A stretch of DNA of 64,000 bases from Arabiibacter massiliensis (lineage in GTDB: Bacteria > Actinomycetota > Coriobacteriia > Coriobacteriales > Eggerthellaceae), in assembly GCF_900169505.1 (NCBI RefSeq), contig NZ_LT827021.1:496001-560000 (forward strand), read 5' to 3'. Of this stretch, positions 63,842 through 64,000 are shown one piece after another. Numbering within the stretch: position 1 is the stretch's first letter; each line of letters starts with the position of its first letter. Position numbers and translations under genes: made by a program. Under the pieces are notes generated by a model. The model saw nothing but the letters and a program-made list of their open reading frames with translations, made no database searches and had not been told where the DNA came from.

Positions 63842-64000
63842 AGCCTTTCCAACTCCTCCCCCATCTCGGATAGCACCTCGGCGTCGAGCAGGAAGAAGCC
63901 CTTGCTCATCTTGAGCACGCCGCGGTAGAAGCGGGTCTTGAGGATGCGCAGCGCCAGCTCCTCGAAGTCGTCGAACCACGCCAGCACATGGTCGCGCAGC
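63838..64000 (-). CDS. TorD-like chaperone, C-terminal fragment
   Basis: Partial: the frame is open at the right edge, and the last 53 residues are visible. RDHVLAWFDDFEELALRIL, then TRFYRGVLKMSKGFFLLDAE resembles the C-terminal helices of TorD/DmsD chaperones (H..xW...F, then FY..L...F..F). TorD proteins mature molybdenum oxidoreductases. Coupling to the ferric-reductase-like gene suggests a respiratory reductase operon beyond the window. Confidence 0.6.
   Translation of the reverse strand, partial: LRDHVLAWFDDFEELALRILKTRFYRGVLKMSKGFFLLDAEVLSEMGEELERL

Overview
The window is a 64 kb stretch of a high-GC, low-intron-like bacterial chromosome whose gene content and order point to the actinobacterial class Coriobacteriia, most likely the family Eggerthellaceae (inference). 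Reasons: rnj and rny both present, spoVS in what is probably a non-sporulating background, the gene orders hemW-hrcA-dnaJ-rsmE-mtaB, phoH-ybeY-dgkA-era-recO, dapB-dapA-rnj-ftsK-rimO-pgsA-recA-recX-rny-spoVS-miaB-miaA-hflX-lexA-nrdR, a 12-helix membrane protein ending in a LuxR-type HTH, and an isolated hypB. No rRNA, tRNA or CRISPR array was seen.

Layout. 1-4.6 kb: end of comEC, holA, rpsT with a long C-terminal tail, one IS30-like element, and a small lipoprotein carrying a CxxCH haem-binding motif. 4.7-18.5 kb: housekeeping block (lepA, dus, hemW, CIRCE-controlled hrcA-dnaJ, rsmE, mtaB, a C39-like peptidase, hypB, phoH, ybeY, dgkA, era). 18.6-27.2 kb: zinc-ribbon/PASTA protein, recO, a TSCPD protein, a second C39-like peptidase, a VanR/VanS-like two-component pair and two membrane GGDEF proteins. 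27.3-50.9 kb: rpsO-pnp, lysine pathway dapB-dapA, RNase J, FtsK, a RodZ-like protein, YajQ, RimO, a PgsA-PncC fusion, recA-recX, a Hol_Tox-like mini-gene, RNase Y, a GHKL ATPase, SpoVS, MiaB, MiaA, HflX. 50.9-53 kb: SOS and nucleotide node (lexA, a divergent SOS-controlled small membrane protein, nrdR, dut). 53-61 kb: MerR regulator, small membrane proteins, a lipoprotein, Ku, PAP2, thioesterase, Mbeg1-like hydrolase, MenA-like prenyltransferase, two small membrane proteins. 61-64 kb: a perfect parS site, the LuxR-type membrane regulator, a ferric-reductase-like membrane protein and the end of a TorD-like chaperone.

How it fits together. Three radical-SAM methylthiotransferases (mtaB, rimO, miaB) modify tRNA and ribosomal protein S12. 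RNase J, RNase Y and PNPase cover mRNA turnover. RecA, RecX, RecO, LexA, Ku and Dut cover genome maintenance, with LexA-type boxes visible at recA and at the lexA divergent promoter.

The most interesting non-genic content is repeats: a REP/REPIN family built on a GGGCAAGGGC core (one inverted pair sits in frame inside mtaB), a two-copy 196-bp element with long terminal inverted repeats that covary, a second 201-bp inverted-repeat element beside it, and a third widespread repeat. Several genes have a TAnAAT box 6-7 bases before the start codon, which predicts leaderless mRNAs. The best candidate for something undescribed is the small SOS-controlled membrane protein divergent from lexA.
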